The notes beneath the pieces were generated by a model. That model had not been told where the DNA came from. It saw nothing but the letters and a program-made list of their open reading frames with translations, and did no database searches. Below, piece by piece: positions 1 to 7,890 of a stretch of 64,000 nt of DNA. The stretch comes from 9FT-COMBO-48-23 sp963754385 (lineage in GTDB: Bacteria; Chloroflexota; Dehalococcoidia; GIF9; UBA5629), in assembly GCA_963754385.1 (NCBI GenBank), contig CAVWGE010000002.1, positions 310,001-374,000 of the forward strand, read 5' to 3'. The position numbers were made by a program, and so were the translations under genes. Every line of letters starts with the position of its first letter. The stretch's first letter is position 1.

Positions 1-172
1 TTCTGAGGAGTGAAACGACGAAGAATCTCATGGTCAAGAATCTGAGCAAAGATTTGAGACCCTTCGCGGAGTTTATCCTGAGCGGGATGAGATTCTTCGC
101 CCTTCGGGCTCAGAATGACAGGAGGCGAAGGGCTCAGGATGATGAGAGGGAAAAGGACAAAATGCCAAAATA
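1..172. repeat. R1 repeat cluster (GATTCTTCGC...CAGAATGACAGG)
   Basis: Several partial copies of a short repeat whose core reads roughly GAATCT..TTCGC..CTTCGGGCTCAGAATGACAGG, in both orientations. The same family (called R1 here) recurs at about 2061-2250, 7620-7652, 8637-8680, 10045-10083, 11095-11172, 13318-13396, 16037-16106, 19790-20060, 20380-20490 and 46868-46896. No gene is visible in this stretch. Confidence 0.8.
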
Positions 173-173
173 A

Positions 174-437
174 TTTTCTGAATTTGGTGAATTTGAGTTT
201 AGATATTGTTTAGGATTTAGGGTTTAGGGTTTAGAATTTGGGATTTGCGCGGTAGGTCGGGGTCACGAGGCTAAAGCCTCGTGGCTACATGTTTAAAAAA
301 TCCTAATGGCCAAAACATTAAGGTTTTGAATTTGGTGAATTTGAGTTTAGATATTGTTTAGGATTTAGGGTTTAGAATTTGGGATTTGCGCGGTAGGTCG
401 GGGTCACGAGGCTAAAGCCTCGTGGCTACATGTTTGA
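174..437. repeat. Direct duplication of a ~110-bp R3+R2 repeat block
   Basis: The block beginning GAATTTGGTGAATTTGAG and ending GTGGCTACATGTTT occurs at about 178-294 and again at about 327-437. The copies differ mainly by one extra 7-bp GGTTTAG unit in the first. Each ends in the palindromic R2 element (CACGAGGCTAAAGCCTCGTGGCTACATGT); a further R2 half lies at 444-475. No ORF with coding character is seen from 1 to 522. Confidence 0.8.
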
Positions 438-522
438 CTGACCCGCTGAGGCTAAAGCCTCATGACTACATGTTTTGAAAAAGAGGGAAAGGGGATTGTT
501 TTTTTCTTGAGGAGGCAGAAGA

Positions 523-1866
523 CTACGGCTCCAGCTTCGCCACCTCTTGCCGTGCCGCCTCCGCCAGCGCCGGGACATGTGTTATCTGAATGCACTTTTT
601 AAAGTCATCTAATGCCTTGACTATTTCTCCTTTGCCAACATGGGCATGCGCCCGGCAGTAGTAGGCAAAGTCATATTCCGGGTAGAGCTCAATCGCCTTG
701 TCATGATTGGCTATGGCTTGGTCAAAGTCGCCTTTCTGGTAATAGGCACGCCCTCGATTGTTATAAGCCTGGGATAGATTCGGGGCTAGCTCAATCGCCT
801 TGTCGAAGTCAGCTATGGCTTTGTCAGAGTCACCTTTCGCGTAGTAAGCAAGCCCTCGATTGTTATAAGCCTGGGCGAGATTAGGGGCTAGCTCAATCGC
901 CTTGTTACAGTCAGCTACGGCTCTGTCAGGGTCGCCTTTGTCAATGTAGGCAGCGCCCCGGTTGACGTAAGCCTGGGCAAAATCGGGGGCCAGCACAATC
1001 GCCCTATCACAATCAGCTATAGCTCTGTCGAAGTCACCTATGGCGTGATAGACACTCCCCCGGGTAAAATAAGCCAGAGCAAAGTCCTGTGCCAGCTCAA
1101 TCGCCTTGTCACAATCAGCTATAGCTTTGTCAAACTCAGCTTTAGCGGCATAGGCACTCCCCCGGTTGACGTAAGCCTGGGGAAAATTGGGGGCCAGCGC
1201 AATCGCCTTATCGAAATCGGCTATAGCCTTGTCAAAGTCGCCTTTGTCGGCGTAGGCAATTCCCCGAGAAAGGTAAACCTGCGCCAGCTCAGGGTCCAGC
1301 TCGATCGCCCTATCATAATCAGCTATGGCTTTGTCAGAGTCACCTTTCCTGTAATAGCCAAGCCCCCGGGTGTAGTAAGTCAGGGCGAGGTTAGAGCCCA
1401 GCTCAATCGCCTTGTCACAGTCAGCTATGGCTTTGTCAAGCTCACCTTTAGCGGCATAGGCACCCCCCCGGCTGGCATAAGCCTGGGCTAGCTTAGGGGC
1501 CAGATCAATCGCCTTATCACAGTCAGCTACGGCCTTGTCAAGGTCGCCTTTGCCTGTGTAGGCAAGTCCCCGGGTAGCATAGGCCTCGGCAAACTTAGGG
1601 GCTAGCTCAATCGCCTTGTTACAGTCAGCTATGGCTCTGTCAAACTCACCTTTCATCGTGTAGGCAAGCGCCCGACTGACATAGGCCTGGGTAAACTCTG
1701 GGTCAGCTTCGACGGCTTGGTCATACTTGGCAATGGCCTTATCCCATTGCTTCAGGTCCTGGTACATGTCACCCTGCTTAAGATTCTCACGTGCCGGGTT
1801 TGTAAGGCACGCCGCGGTGAGAAAAAGCGCCATCAAAATCAGAATAAACCTAAGCCGGTTTTTCAA
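523..1866 (-). CDS. TPR-repeat lipoprotein, 12 tandem repeats
   Basis: A 447-residue exported protein. The N-terminus has a basic n-region, a hydrophobic stretch and the lipobox LTAAC, so it should be a lipoprotein anchored to the cell surface. From about residue 34 to the end it is a near-perfect run of about twelve 34-residue tetratricopeptide repeats (consensus GDFDKAIADCDKAIELAP), a scaffold for protein-protein contacts. The start is a TTG behind an AGGGGG Shine-Dalgarno. The very regular repeats suggest recent internal duplication. A paralogue with similar signal sequence lies at 41841-43109. No partner can be named from context; it stands alone between repeat clusters. Confidence 0.85.
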   Translation of the reverse strand: MKNRLRFILILMALFLTAACLTNPARENLKQGDMYQDLKQWDKAIAKYDQAVEADPEFTQAYVSRALAYTMKGEFDRAIADCNKAIELAPKFAEAYATRGLAYTGKGDLDKAVADCDKAIDLAPKLAQAYASRGGAYAAKGELDKAIADCDKAIELGSNLALTYYTRGLGYYRKGDSDKAIADYDRAIELDPELAQVYLSRGIAYADKGDFDKAIADFDKAIALAPNFPQAYVNRGSAYAAKAEFDKAIADCDKAIELAQDFALAYFTRGSVYHAIGDFDRAIADCDRAIVLAPDFAQAYVNRGAAYIDKGDPDRAVADCNKAIELAPNLAQAYNNRGLAYYAKGDSDKAIADFDKAIELAPNLSQAYNNRGRAYYQKGDFDQAIANHDKAIELYPEYDFAYYCRAHAHVGKGEIVKALDDFKKCIQITHVPALAEAARQEVAKLEP

Positions 1867-1934
1867 CCCAACCCCCTGTTCAATCGTTACCGTGGTATCC
1901 GGCCCGTATTGTATGCTTAGACTTGGGAAAATAC

Positions 1935-2277
1935 AAACGAAGCGAGGCTAAAGCCCCGTGGCTACATGTTCAAGAAATCCTAATATCTAAATACTAAATC
2001 CTAAATAAATCCAAAACCCAAAATGCCAATGACCAAAACGCGTAAAACAAATGCCATTCTGAGTCTCTCCCTCTGTCATTCTGATCTGAGTCTCTCCCTC
2101 TGTCATTCTGATCTGAGTCTCTCCCTCTGTCATTCTGAGGAGTGAAACGACGAAGAATCTCATGGTCAAGAATCTGAGCAAAGATTTGGATTCTTCGCCC
2201 TTCGGGCTCAGAATGACAGGAAGCGAAGGGCTCAGAATGACAGGAAGCGAAGGACTCGCAATGACAACCAAAGACAA
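1935..2277. repeat. R2, R3 and tandem R1 repeats
   Basis: A partial R2 palindrome (about 1943-1972) is followed by half of an R3 element (CTAAATCCTAAATAAATCC type, about 1978-2045). Then come three tandem copies of a 27-bp unit containing CTCTGTCATTCTGA (2061 to about 2140), then more R1 copies to about 2250. The ORFs crossing this stretch are repeat translations and not genes. Confidence 0.8.
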
Positions 2278-2388
2278 TTCTACCTCACATGTAGGTGCAA
2301 CCTTTTAGGGTCGCATATATTTACCAGCCCTGGCGGGAGGGAGTTAGAGGGAGGGGGAAAGCCTGAATGAAAAGAACGCTACCACTAA

Positions 2389-2417
2389 TTGACATCTACA
2401 TACAGTCCTGCTACACT
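2389..2417 (+). promoter_or_regulatory. Sigma-70-type promoter for the response regulator
   Basis: TTGACA (2389-2394), 17-bp spacer, TACACT (2412-2417), 31 bp before the ATG at 2448. A good Shine-Dalgarno (AAGGGGTGAT) lies in the leader. Confidence 0.75.
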
Positions 2418-2447
2418 GAACACCGGATAGAGCAGAAGGGGTGATTT

Positions 2448-3134
2448 ATGGCTAAAGAACGCCAGCAAATACGAGTGTTGATAGCCAACCAGCAGCCCTT
2501 ATTCCGCCAGGGCATACGCTCCACCCTAAGTCAGATAGCAGATATAGATATCTGCGACGAAGTCGGCTCCAGTAACGAGGTTATTTCAGCTACAGGCACC
2601 TTGTACCCCGATGTTATTATCCTTGACATTGAGCTATCCAGCGGCAACGACACGGACCTGGCTAAAACCATTAAGCAGCTATTACCCAGCGTGGCAGTGA
2701 TACTTCTTTCACCGCAACCCAACGATGACGAGCTATTTCAGGCAATTAAATCCCGCGTAGCCGGATATCTAAGGCGTGATGTCTCCTCGAGTGAGCTGGT
2801 GGCAACAATCCGTAGAGCCGCTGCCGGCGAACACCCCATAAATGATACTTTTCTCTCCCAACCTAAGGTAGCCCATCAGGTACTGGAGCAGTTTCAGGAC
2901 TTCTCCTGGGGAAAAGGCGTCGAACCCTTCGTTTCCCCACTGACCCCAAGGGAAACCGAAATCCTCACCTACATGGGCAAAGGGTATTTCAACAAGCAAA
3001 TTGCCATGGAGCTTAGCATCAGCGAGCAGACCATCAAGAACCACATAACCTCAATCTTACGCAAACTGGATGCCAATGCCCGCACCCAGGCAGTCATCAC
3101 CGCCATCAAACGAGGCCTCATCACCCTGAGCTAG
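2448..3134 (+). CDS. NarL/LuxR-family response regulator with degenerate receiver
   Basis: A 228-residue DNA-binding regulator. Residues 8-125 match a CheY-type receiver and residues 165-226 a LuxR-type helix-turn-helix (LTPRETEIL, then the recognition-helix segment with SEQTIKNHI). The putative phosphoacceptor D60 is present. The acidic pair that normally binds Mg after the first strand is replaced by A13-N14-Q15, and the conserved lysine of the Y-L-x-K-D motif is R110. Phosphorylation is therefore doubtful, and it may act as an atypical, ligand- or level-controlled regulator. No histidine kinase is adjacent. It has its own promoter and lies upstream of, and opposite to, the phage gene block. 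Target genes cannot be deduced. Confidence 0.9.
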   Translation: MAKERQQIRVLIANQQPLFRQGIRSTLSQIADIDICDEVGSSNEVISATGTLYPDVIILDIELSSGNDTDLAKTIKQLLPSVAVILLSPQPNDDELFQAIKSRVAGYLRRDVSSSELVATIRRAAAGEHPINDTFLSQPKVAHQVLEQFQDFSWGKGVEPFVSPLTPRETEILTYMGKGYFNKQIAMELSISEQTIKNHITSILRKLDANARTQAVITAIKRGLITLS

Positions 3135-3199
3135 AAATTGGCTGCTAAGAGGAACAGCGTATCATCTCTTCGGGCTTTTCTTGGGAGAAAAAACCTGCC

Positions 3200-3465
3200 C
3201 TAAATACATGTAGCCACGAGGTTTAACCTCAGCGGATTAATCACAAATGTAGCCACGAGGTTTTAACCTCATGGTCTCGACCCTAAAGGGTCGAGCCTGG
3301 TCTTCAGCCACCCAAAATTCCAAATACCCGATGTTTTGGTCATTGGTGCTTTGAATTTGTTTAGTATTTGGAGCTTAGGATTTAGGATTTCCGAACGTGT
3401 AGCCACGAGGTTTTAGCCTCGTGACCCCGACCTTAAAAGGTCGGGGCTACATTAGTCTTAGAAAA
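3200..3465. repeat. R2 and R3 repeat cluster
   Basis: Two R2 copies (GTAGCCACGAGGTTTTAACCTC, about 3208-3300), an R3 element centred on TTTTGGTCATTGGTGC (about 3302-3392), and a third R2 (about 3399-3452) with the paired GACCTTAAAAGGTC arm. It separates the regulator from the last phage gene. No gene is seen. Confidence 0.8.
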
Positions 3466-3475
3466 ACGGAAACAA

Positions 3476-4771
3476 TTAGGGCGCTCCCAGTATTAGCCTG
3501 TGTTCGTAGCGGGCTTGCCTGGAGTTGTACTCGAACCTCAGCCCGACGACGCGATACTTGACGGCTTCCTGGTTGGCTCCTTTATCGGTTAGCTCTACCA
3601 CGTCCCACAGCTCCTGGCCGCAGTTGTACGGTATGAGTATGACCCCCCTCTGTTTGCCGAGCCTCATCTTGGCTAAGACGGCTGAGGCTACGTCTGCCGC
3701 CTGGGCTTCGGTGGGTATGGCTAGCTCCTGCTGGAAGTCAAGCCTCTCCCCCACCAGTGCGCTTTCGCCTGAGTCATGGGCTTGTCCATAAACGGGGTTG
3801 CCGTAGACGTCTCTGCCGATAACGAACAACCTGTTCGTTTCCGGAGATTCGATATTGTACCGGCCGTCAAGGATAAGATGGAAGACATACTTCAGGATGG
3901 TTGGCGTGCCGTAGCCTATAGGCTGCTGGTGGCCGGGGATATAGATAACGGCAGCTCCGGAGAAGATGAGCGCCGGCGTTCCGTAGGCGATTGGTACATT
4001 TAGACCAGGTGGCGATATGGTCTGGGGGTAGCGCAGCGCCGGCGTTCCGTAGGCGATAACCACCTGTAAGCCTGGGGGATAAATAGTGATGGCGGCACCC
4101 CCAACCGTTACTGTCGGCGCGCCGTAGGCTATTGCTTGCTGGTATCCCGGTGGCTTGATTGACAGGCTGAGCTTGGGTGTGCCGTAGGAGATGGGCTGAG
4201 ATAGACCTGGGGGGCTGATGGTTTGAGTTGGAAGTGTATATTCGATGTGCAGCAGAGCAGCCTTTGTTGTAGAGCCATTATAGGAATAGGGATACCTCTC
4301 TGCACTAGTATCACTCCCATCATCGTCAAAAAGCAGAACAATGTTGGCGTTGGACAGACCACCGTAATCATTAACCAGCTCTTGGATTATAGTTTTTATC
4401 TCAGGAGAGTTATAGGTACTTTCTGCAGCCCAATCAGTCGTAAAATCCCAATCGACTAGAGCAGTTGTTTTTGCCCTACCCGTATAGTCTGCATACGTTG
4501 AGAACGTTGCAGCTGCGTTATTTTGCTCGCCAGCTATTTTAAGGCGAACCGTGTCTCCTGTCCTTGCGTAGTAACAAGTAAATATAATGTAAGCGGTTGT
4601 TATTGTCGCCCCATTTGGAATGGTTATGCCCAAAAAACGATAGCCAGATGAAAGAGTATAGGAAGAATCTTTCCCTAGATAGCAAAAATTATCGGTGAGG
4701 TTTATAGCCCCAGCTCTAGTAGAAGCATCATCTGTACTTGCAGCAACCCTTACTTCGATTGTTGTCGCCAT
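3476..4771 (-). CDS. Phage-type tail protein with PPG..IAYGTP repeats and tail-hub-like C-terminus
   Basis: 431 residues in three visible parts. Residues 1-180 form a beta-rich module of unknown family. About residues 185-290 hold five degenerate repeats built on PPG-hhx-P-IAYGTP spacing. The last ~140 residues resemble the C-terminal part of siphophage-like tail or baseplate proteins (LVGERLDFQQEL, NCGQELWDVVELTD, YRVVGLRFEYN). This last part reads as the natural continuation of the tail protein at 5433-7249, which stops just where such a domain should begin. I infer a domain transfer or gene split. Start ATG 4771 has AAGGAGCAAAGCGA upstream, a leader also seen before the gene at 9806. It is the last gene of the minus-strand structural block. 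Confidence 0.6.
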   Translation of the reverse strand: MATTIEVRVAASTDDASTRAGAINLTDNFCYLGKDSSYTLSSGYRFLGITIPNGATITTAYIIFTCYYARTGDTVRLKIAGEQNNAAATFSTYADYTGRAKTTALVDWDFTTDWAAESTYNSPEIKTIIQELVNDYGGLSNANIVLLFDDDGSDTSAERYPYSYNGSTTKAALLHIEYTLPTQTISPPGLSQPISYGTPKLSLSIKPPGYQQAIAYGAPTVTVGGAAITIYPPGLQVVIAYGTPALRYPQTISPPGLNVPIAYGTPALIFSGAAVIYIPGHQQPIGYGTPTILKYVFHLILDGRYNIESPETNRLFVIGRDVYGNPVYGQAHDSGESALVGERLDFQQELAIPTEAQAADVASAVLAKMRLGKQRGVILIPYNCGQELWDVVELTDKGANQEAVKYRVVGLRFEYNSRQARYEHRLILGAP

Positions 4772-4819
4772 AATTCAGTCGCTTTGCTCCTTCCGTCTTG
4801 GAACCTTCTATATACCATG

Positions 4820-4882
4820 TACTATGTAGCCCCGACCTTTTAAGGTCGGGGTCACGGGGTTAAAACCCCGTGGCTACATGTC
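4820..4882. repeat. R2 palindromic repeat
   Basis: Full R2: GTAGCCCCGACCTTTTAAGG followed by GGGGTTAAAACCCCGTGGCTACATGT. Both arms are self-complementary, so it can form two adjacent hairpins between two tail genes. Confidence 0.85.
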
Positions 4883-4887
4883 CCCCT

Positions 4888-5298
4888 TTAGGTCAGCTTG
4901 AAGATTTTGTTGGTGCCGTTATCCCAGGACAGGGTGATGTCCGAGCCGTTGGGGGTGCAAGGCAAGCCGGTAGCCGTGTCTATGAGGTAAATGAGCCGGC
5001 TGGTGCTTTCTACCCCGGTGTGCTTGTAGAGCACAATGTACTCGAACGGGTCGCCTGAGACGGCACTAATGACGATATCGTCGGCATCGAAGACGCCATC
5101 AGTCGCCGTCTTGTTCTGTAGCGCTCCGCTGACGGCTACCCTGGCAGCCGAGGGGATATCGTCAAGGTTGTCGTGGGTGGCCAGGTTGGGGGTGTAGTCG
5201 GCACCGTCCACGAGTATAGCCCTGATATCGTTGGTGTCCAGGTCGATACTGCCGTCGATTAGACCCTGCTTGGCCTTCGTATAGAGTGAATTTGCCAT
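4888..5298 (-). CDS. Phage virion-associated protein (136 aa)
   Basis: A 136-residue soluble protein beginning MANSLYTKAKQGLIDGSIDL. This opening resembles small virion or tail proteins encoded near tail genes in many tailed phages; the exact role of that family is not known to me. The sequence is beta-rich (IVISAVSG, EYIVLYKHTG, SDITLSWDNG) with no signal peptide or membrane segment. ATG 5298 is preceded by AAAGGAGGACAAACATC, a strong Shine-Dalgarno. It sits between the two tail genes and is flanked on both sides by R2 repeats. The family assignment is by recognition of the opening motif and by context. Confidence 0.65.
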   Translation of the reverse strand: MANSLYTKAKQGLIDGSIDLDTNDIRAILVDGADYTPNLATHDNLDDIPSAARVAVSGALQNKTATDGVFDADDIVISAVSGDPFEYIVLYKHTGVESTSRLIYLIDTATGLPCTPNGSDITLSWDNGTNKIFKLT

Positions 5299-5335
5299 GA
5301 TGTTTGTCCTCCTTTCTGTCGGAAATACTAAATCC

Positions 5336-5428
5336 GAAACATGTAGCCGCGAGGCTTTAGCCTCGTGGCCTCGACCTTAAAAGGTCGAGGCTACAGATGG
5401 AAAAATTTCTAAGGTCGAGGCTACATTT
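5336..5428. repeat. R2 repeat plus partial copy
   Basis: ATGTAGCCGCGAGGCTTTAG, then CCTCGACCTTAAAAGGTCG, then a second partial arm AAGGTCGAGGCTACA. It lies between the stop of the large tail gene and the next start. Confidence 0.8.
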
Positions 5429-5432
5429 TTGG

Positions 5433-7249
5433 TTATGCTGTTGGAAACTTAAACTTATAGACAATGCTGTCTCCTTCCTGGGGATAAACAATGTAGGCGT
5501 CAAGGCCGAAGAAGTAGATGACATCGGGGACGAGGGACAGCAGGCGGCGAAGGACTGAAGCTCCGCTCTCCCCAGCACCAACATCGAGCTTGGGGTACAG
5601 GCTGGTAATCAGGCTGCTCCGGGACTTATACCCCAGCGTGCCCCCTACCGACTGCATCACCTTCTCGATTAGCTGGTAGCAGGTGAACTCGTCCGAGCTG
5701 ACATTCCACTCCACCGGCTTGCTGAACCGGTAGCGCTCCAGAAGTCCCCAGGCATCGATGCAGTGCACGATAAAGCTTTGTATGTTGGGGTCTCGCTTGT
5801 ATTCCATGCCTTCTATGAAATATCTGGAAGCCTCGGAGAGCTGGTCGCCCGACGTGGTCTTATAGCCGATGAAAAGATTAACCCGGGCGCCACGCTTTAG
5901 GGCGGCAAGGCTGCCTTCTCCCGGGCTGTTGTACGTGCCTTTGGAGTTATCCAGCTCTACCTCTAGCTCTGACTGCTGCTCCGGGTCTACCGACTCGGCA
6001 ATCCTGGCAATCTTAAGTACTGGGATGGTGATTTTATCGCCGGCGCCACTTCCTGGAGTGGGGGGACTCCATGCGCCGGGGCAAGGCGTTCTCCAGACCT
6101 CATCGGGCTGCGTGGCCCAGATGTACTCTCCGCTGGGGTCGGCGGCTAAAGCCATGCCCCTGGAGGCTGACGCTTCCATTGTGCTGGCTTTGTTCCAGTT
6201 GTAATCGTAGAAGTCCGTGCCTGGCTTTAGTCTGAATATCCAGGGCTGGTTCTGGCGGGATAAGGACAAAAGCGGCCTGGCGCATGATGTAGGGGGCTTG
6301 ACCAGGTAGGGAACTGAGACGTCCAGTACTTCGCCGGCCAGGGCTTCGATTACCGCCTGATGCCTCTCCCAGTAGGTAGAGGCTGTCCGTGGCTCCCAGG
6401 GACCGTAGGGCTGCATGTGGCGAAAGCCTACGGGATAGCCGACCTCGAACTGCCTGAGCCTGACCTGAGCAGCGACGTCAACCCTGGCTCTCCCCAGGCC
6501 GATTTTGGCATCTGTAGCCCAGGTGCCGGCAGTAACTTTGTAGCCGTCTCCGTAGACCATGCGGACCACAGAGACATAGCTGCCCTCGAGGACCAGGGCG
6601 ATGATGTTCCAGTCGCCATCGTAGTACATGGCCAGGTCCTCAATCTCCCAGTCGCCACCTCGCTGGCCTAAACCTGTGCTCCAGGAGCCGGAAGTCCTTT
6701 TTTGAATATAGAGGCTGGTGGGGTCGTTGACGTCAGAGGCGTGGACGATGGCGCAGTCGCCGTTGGGCTTGAAGGCTACGGCAATGCCCCGCTCGCAGGG
6801 GCGGGTGTTGGCCATCGATGTCCAGCTACCCCAGGAAGCACCGTAGTCTGTGGAGCTTTTGCGCCACAGGTTGGCGGCATCCATGGTGACCACGATTACC
6901 TCTGCGCCGTTGGCGGCGATGGCTACCTTGGCGTTGGCAGTGACGCCACCAAAAGATGAACCCCAGCTCGAATAGGTAGACCCGGGACCGGGGTGGTGAC
7001 ACGTGAGAGGTAGAGATTGGTGCCATTCTTGCGGACCCGAATCAGAGAACCGTCTCCGGGCATGGCCAGGCCGTGTGAGTCTTTGGTCTCTGAGCCTGCA
7101 TAGAAGCGCTGCCAACCGAAAAGCTGCCACTGTATGCCGCCTGAAGGCGTGGCTGCCGGGTGGCCGTAAGCCTGCACCTCGAGCTTGACCAGCGGCTTGC
7201 GGGTGGGCTTGGTCTGCTCGGTAAGTAGAGCGTCGGTTAGAGTTCTCAT
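5433..7249 (-). pseudogene. Frameshifted phage tail-fibre/baseplate-like protein
   Basis: Reading from ATG 7249, the first ~90 residues (MRTLTDALLTEQTKP...GTNLYLSRVTTPVPG) run into a different frame at about 6980-6985. The continuation STYSSWGSSFGGV... then goes to the stop at 5433. One G missing from the CCCGGG run there would restore a single ~605-residue protein. The middle has Asp-box/BNR-like strands (SSTDYGASWGSW). The C-terminal ~200 residues resemble siphophage tail or baseplate hub domains (KIARIAESVDPEQQ, CIDAWGLLERYRF) but end abruptly at VYKFKFPTA, where related proteins continue. Either a real mutation or an assembly error could explain the shift. The longer open frame starting at 7259 gives a low-complexity, Arg-rich N-terminus and is not the real start. 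Confidence 0.6.
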
Positions 7250-7261
7250 GGTAAATCAAAC

Positions 7262-7412
7262 CTTCCAGTCGGAAATCCTAAATCCTAATTTCTAAATCCT
7301 AAACAAATCCAAAATTCAAATGCTCTAAGCTCAAAACCGGGGTTTGGTCATTGGGATTTTGGGCTTTGAGCTTGTTTAGGATTTGGTGCTTAGTGCTTAG
7401 AATTTTCATAGT
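7262..7412. repeat. R3 palindromic repeat (~150 bp)
   Basis: Left arm AAATCCTAAATCCTAATTTC and right arm TTTAGGATTTGGTGCTTAGT around a centre with GGTTTGGTCATTGGGATTTT. The two halves are imperfect inverted complements. It lies just upstream of the tail gene start. Further R3 copies are at 7742, 9058, 11042, 13264, 15275, 15545, 19676 and 50086. Confidence 0.8.
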
Positions 7413-7447
7413 AGTACTAAATTCCTATAGCAAGTGTGGCATCTGAA

Positions 7448-7456
7448 TGCTATAAT
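7448..7456 (+). promoter_or_regulatory. Extended -10 promoter for a small plus-strand ORF
   Basis: TGCTATAAT is a perfect extended -10 element; the -35 position (TAGCAA, 7428-7433) is weak. It points toward the 31-codon ORF at 7510, against the direction of the surrounding phage genes. Confidence 0.5.
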
Positions 7457-7509
7457 CAGCATAAGTGCAGTGTTGTCCTGCTTCTTTCGGGTGGAGAAAA
7501 GGAGATAAG

Positions 7510-7605
7510 ATGCTGAATAGAAACCTTATAATGGGGCTTATAACCCTCTTCATCCTGTTGATGATGATGGTGACCATAGCTATAATGCCACCCCCCTTTA
7601 AGTGA
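7510..7605 (+). CDS. Small single-helix membrane peptide (31 aa)
   Basis: Codes for 31 residues: a short basic start (MLNRN), one hydrophobic helix (about residues 6-26, LIMGLITLFILLMMM and on) and a PPPFK tail. AAGGAG lies at ideal distance before ATG, and a perfect extended -10 lies 53 bp upstream of the start. It is the only plus-strand gene inside the minus-strand phage block. The function is unknown; an immunity-type or holin/antiholin-like membrane peptide is possible, but nothing in the sequence decides. Confidence 0.55.
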   Translation: MLNRNLIMGLITLFILLMMMVTIAIMPPPFK

Positions 7606-7660
7606 CAGGCGTTCCTCATGCTATGAGATTCTTCGCTACGCTCAGAATGACAGAGCATGT

Positions 7661-7738
7661 TTACCTCAACACTATGTAACCGACTATAGCTGCCACCAGC
7701 AAGACTATACCTGCTATAGTTAACCAGTCAAAGGTCAT
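7661..7738 (-). CDS. Possible 25-aa membrane peptide
   Basis: MTFDWLTIAGIVLLVAAIVG followed by YIVLR and a stop: a single predicted membrane helix with a charged end, in the same direction as the phage genes and between the tail gene and the two-helix membrane protein. No good Shine-Dalgarno is visible because an R3 repeat abuts the start. The composition is unlike repeat DNA, and the helix is well formed. Support is only the ORF and its context. Confidence 0.35.
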   Translation of the reverse strand: MTFDWLTIAGIVLLVAAIVGYIVLR

Positions 7739-7741
7739 CAG

Positions 7742-7888
7742 AGTAAATCCTAAATCCTAATTTCTAAATCCTAAACAAGCTCAAAATTTAAATTTTCCAA
7801 GCTCTAAACCCCCGCCCTGTTTTGGATTTTGGATTTAGAGCTTTGGATTTGTTTAGAGTTTGGTGCTTAGTGCTTAGGGTTTTCCACA
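7742..7888. repeat. R3 palindromic repeat
   Basis: Full R3 element with arms AATCCTAAATCCTAATTTCT and GTTTAGAGTTTGGTGCTTAG and centre CCGCCCTGTTTTGGATTTTG. Very similar to the copy at 9058-9205. Confidence 0.8.
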
Positions 7889-7890
7889 TA

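Noticed and set aside
180..440. Telomere-like GGTTTAG repeats as a linear-end signal
   Set aside because: Only one to three units occur, inside a dispersed R3 element found at many internal sites.
1045..1491. Plus-strand ORF opposite the TPR gene
   Set aside because: It is a shadow of the repetitive TPR coding sequence with no ribosome site.
2061..2140. A CRISPR-like array
   Set aside because: The units are direct tandem copies with no unique spacers and derive from the R1 repeat; no cas genes are in the window.
7250..7259. The N-terminus of the 608-residue open frame as the start of the tail protein
   Set aside because: It is Arg/Pro/His-rich shadow sequence; the frame from ATG 7249 has the coding character and joins through a one-base shift.
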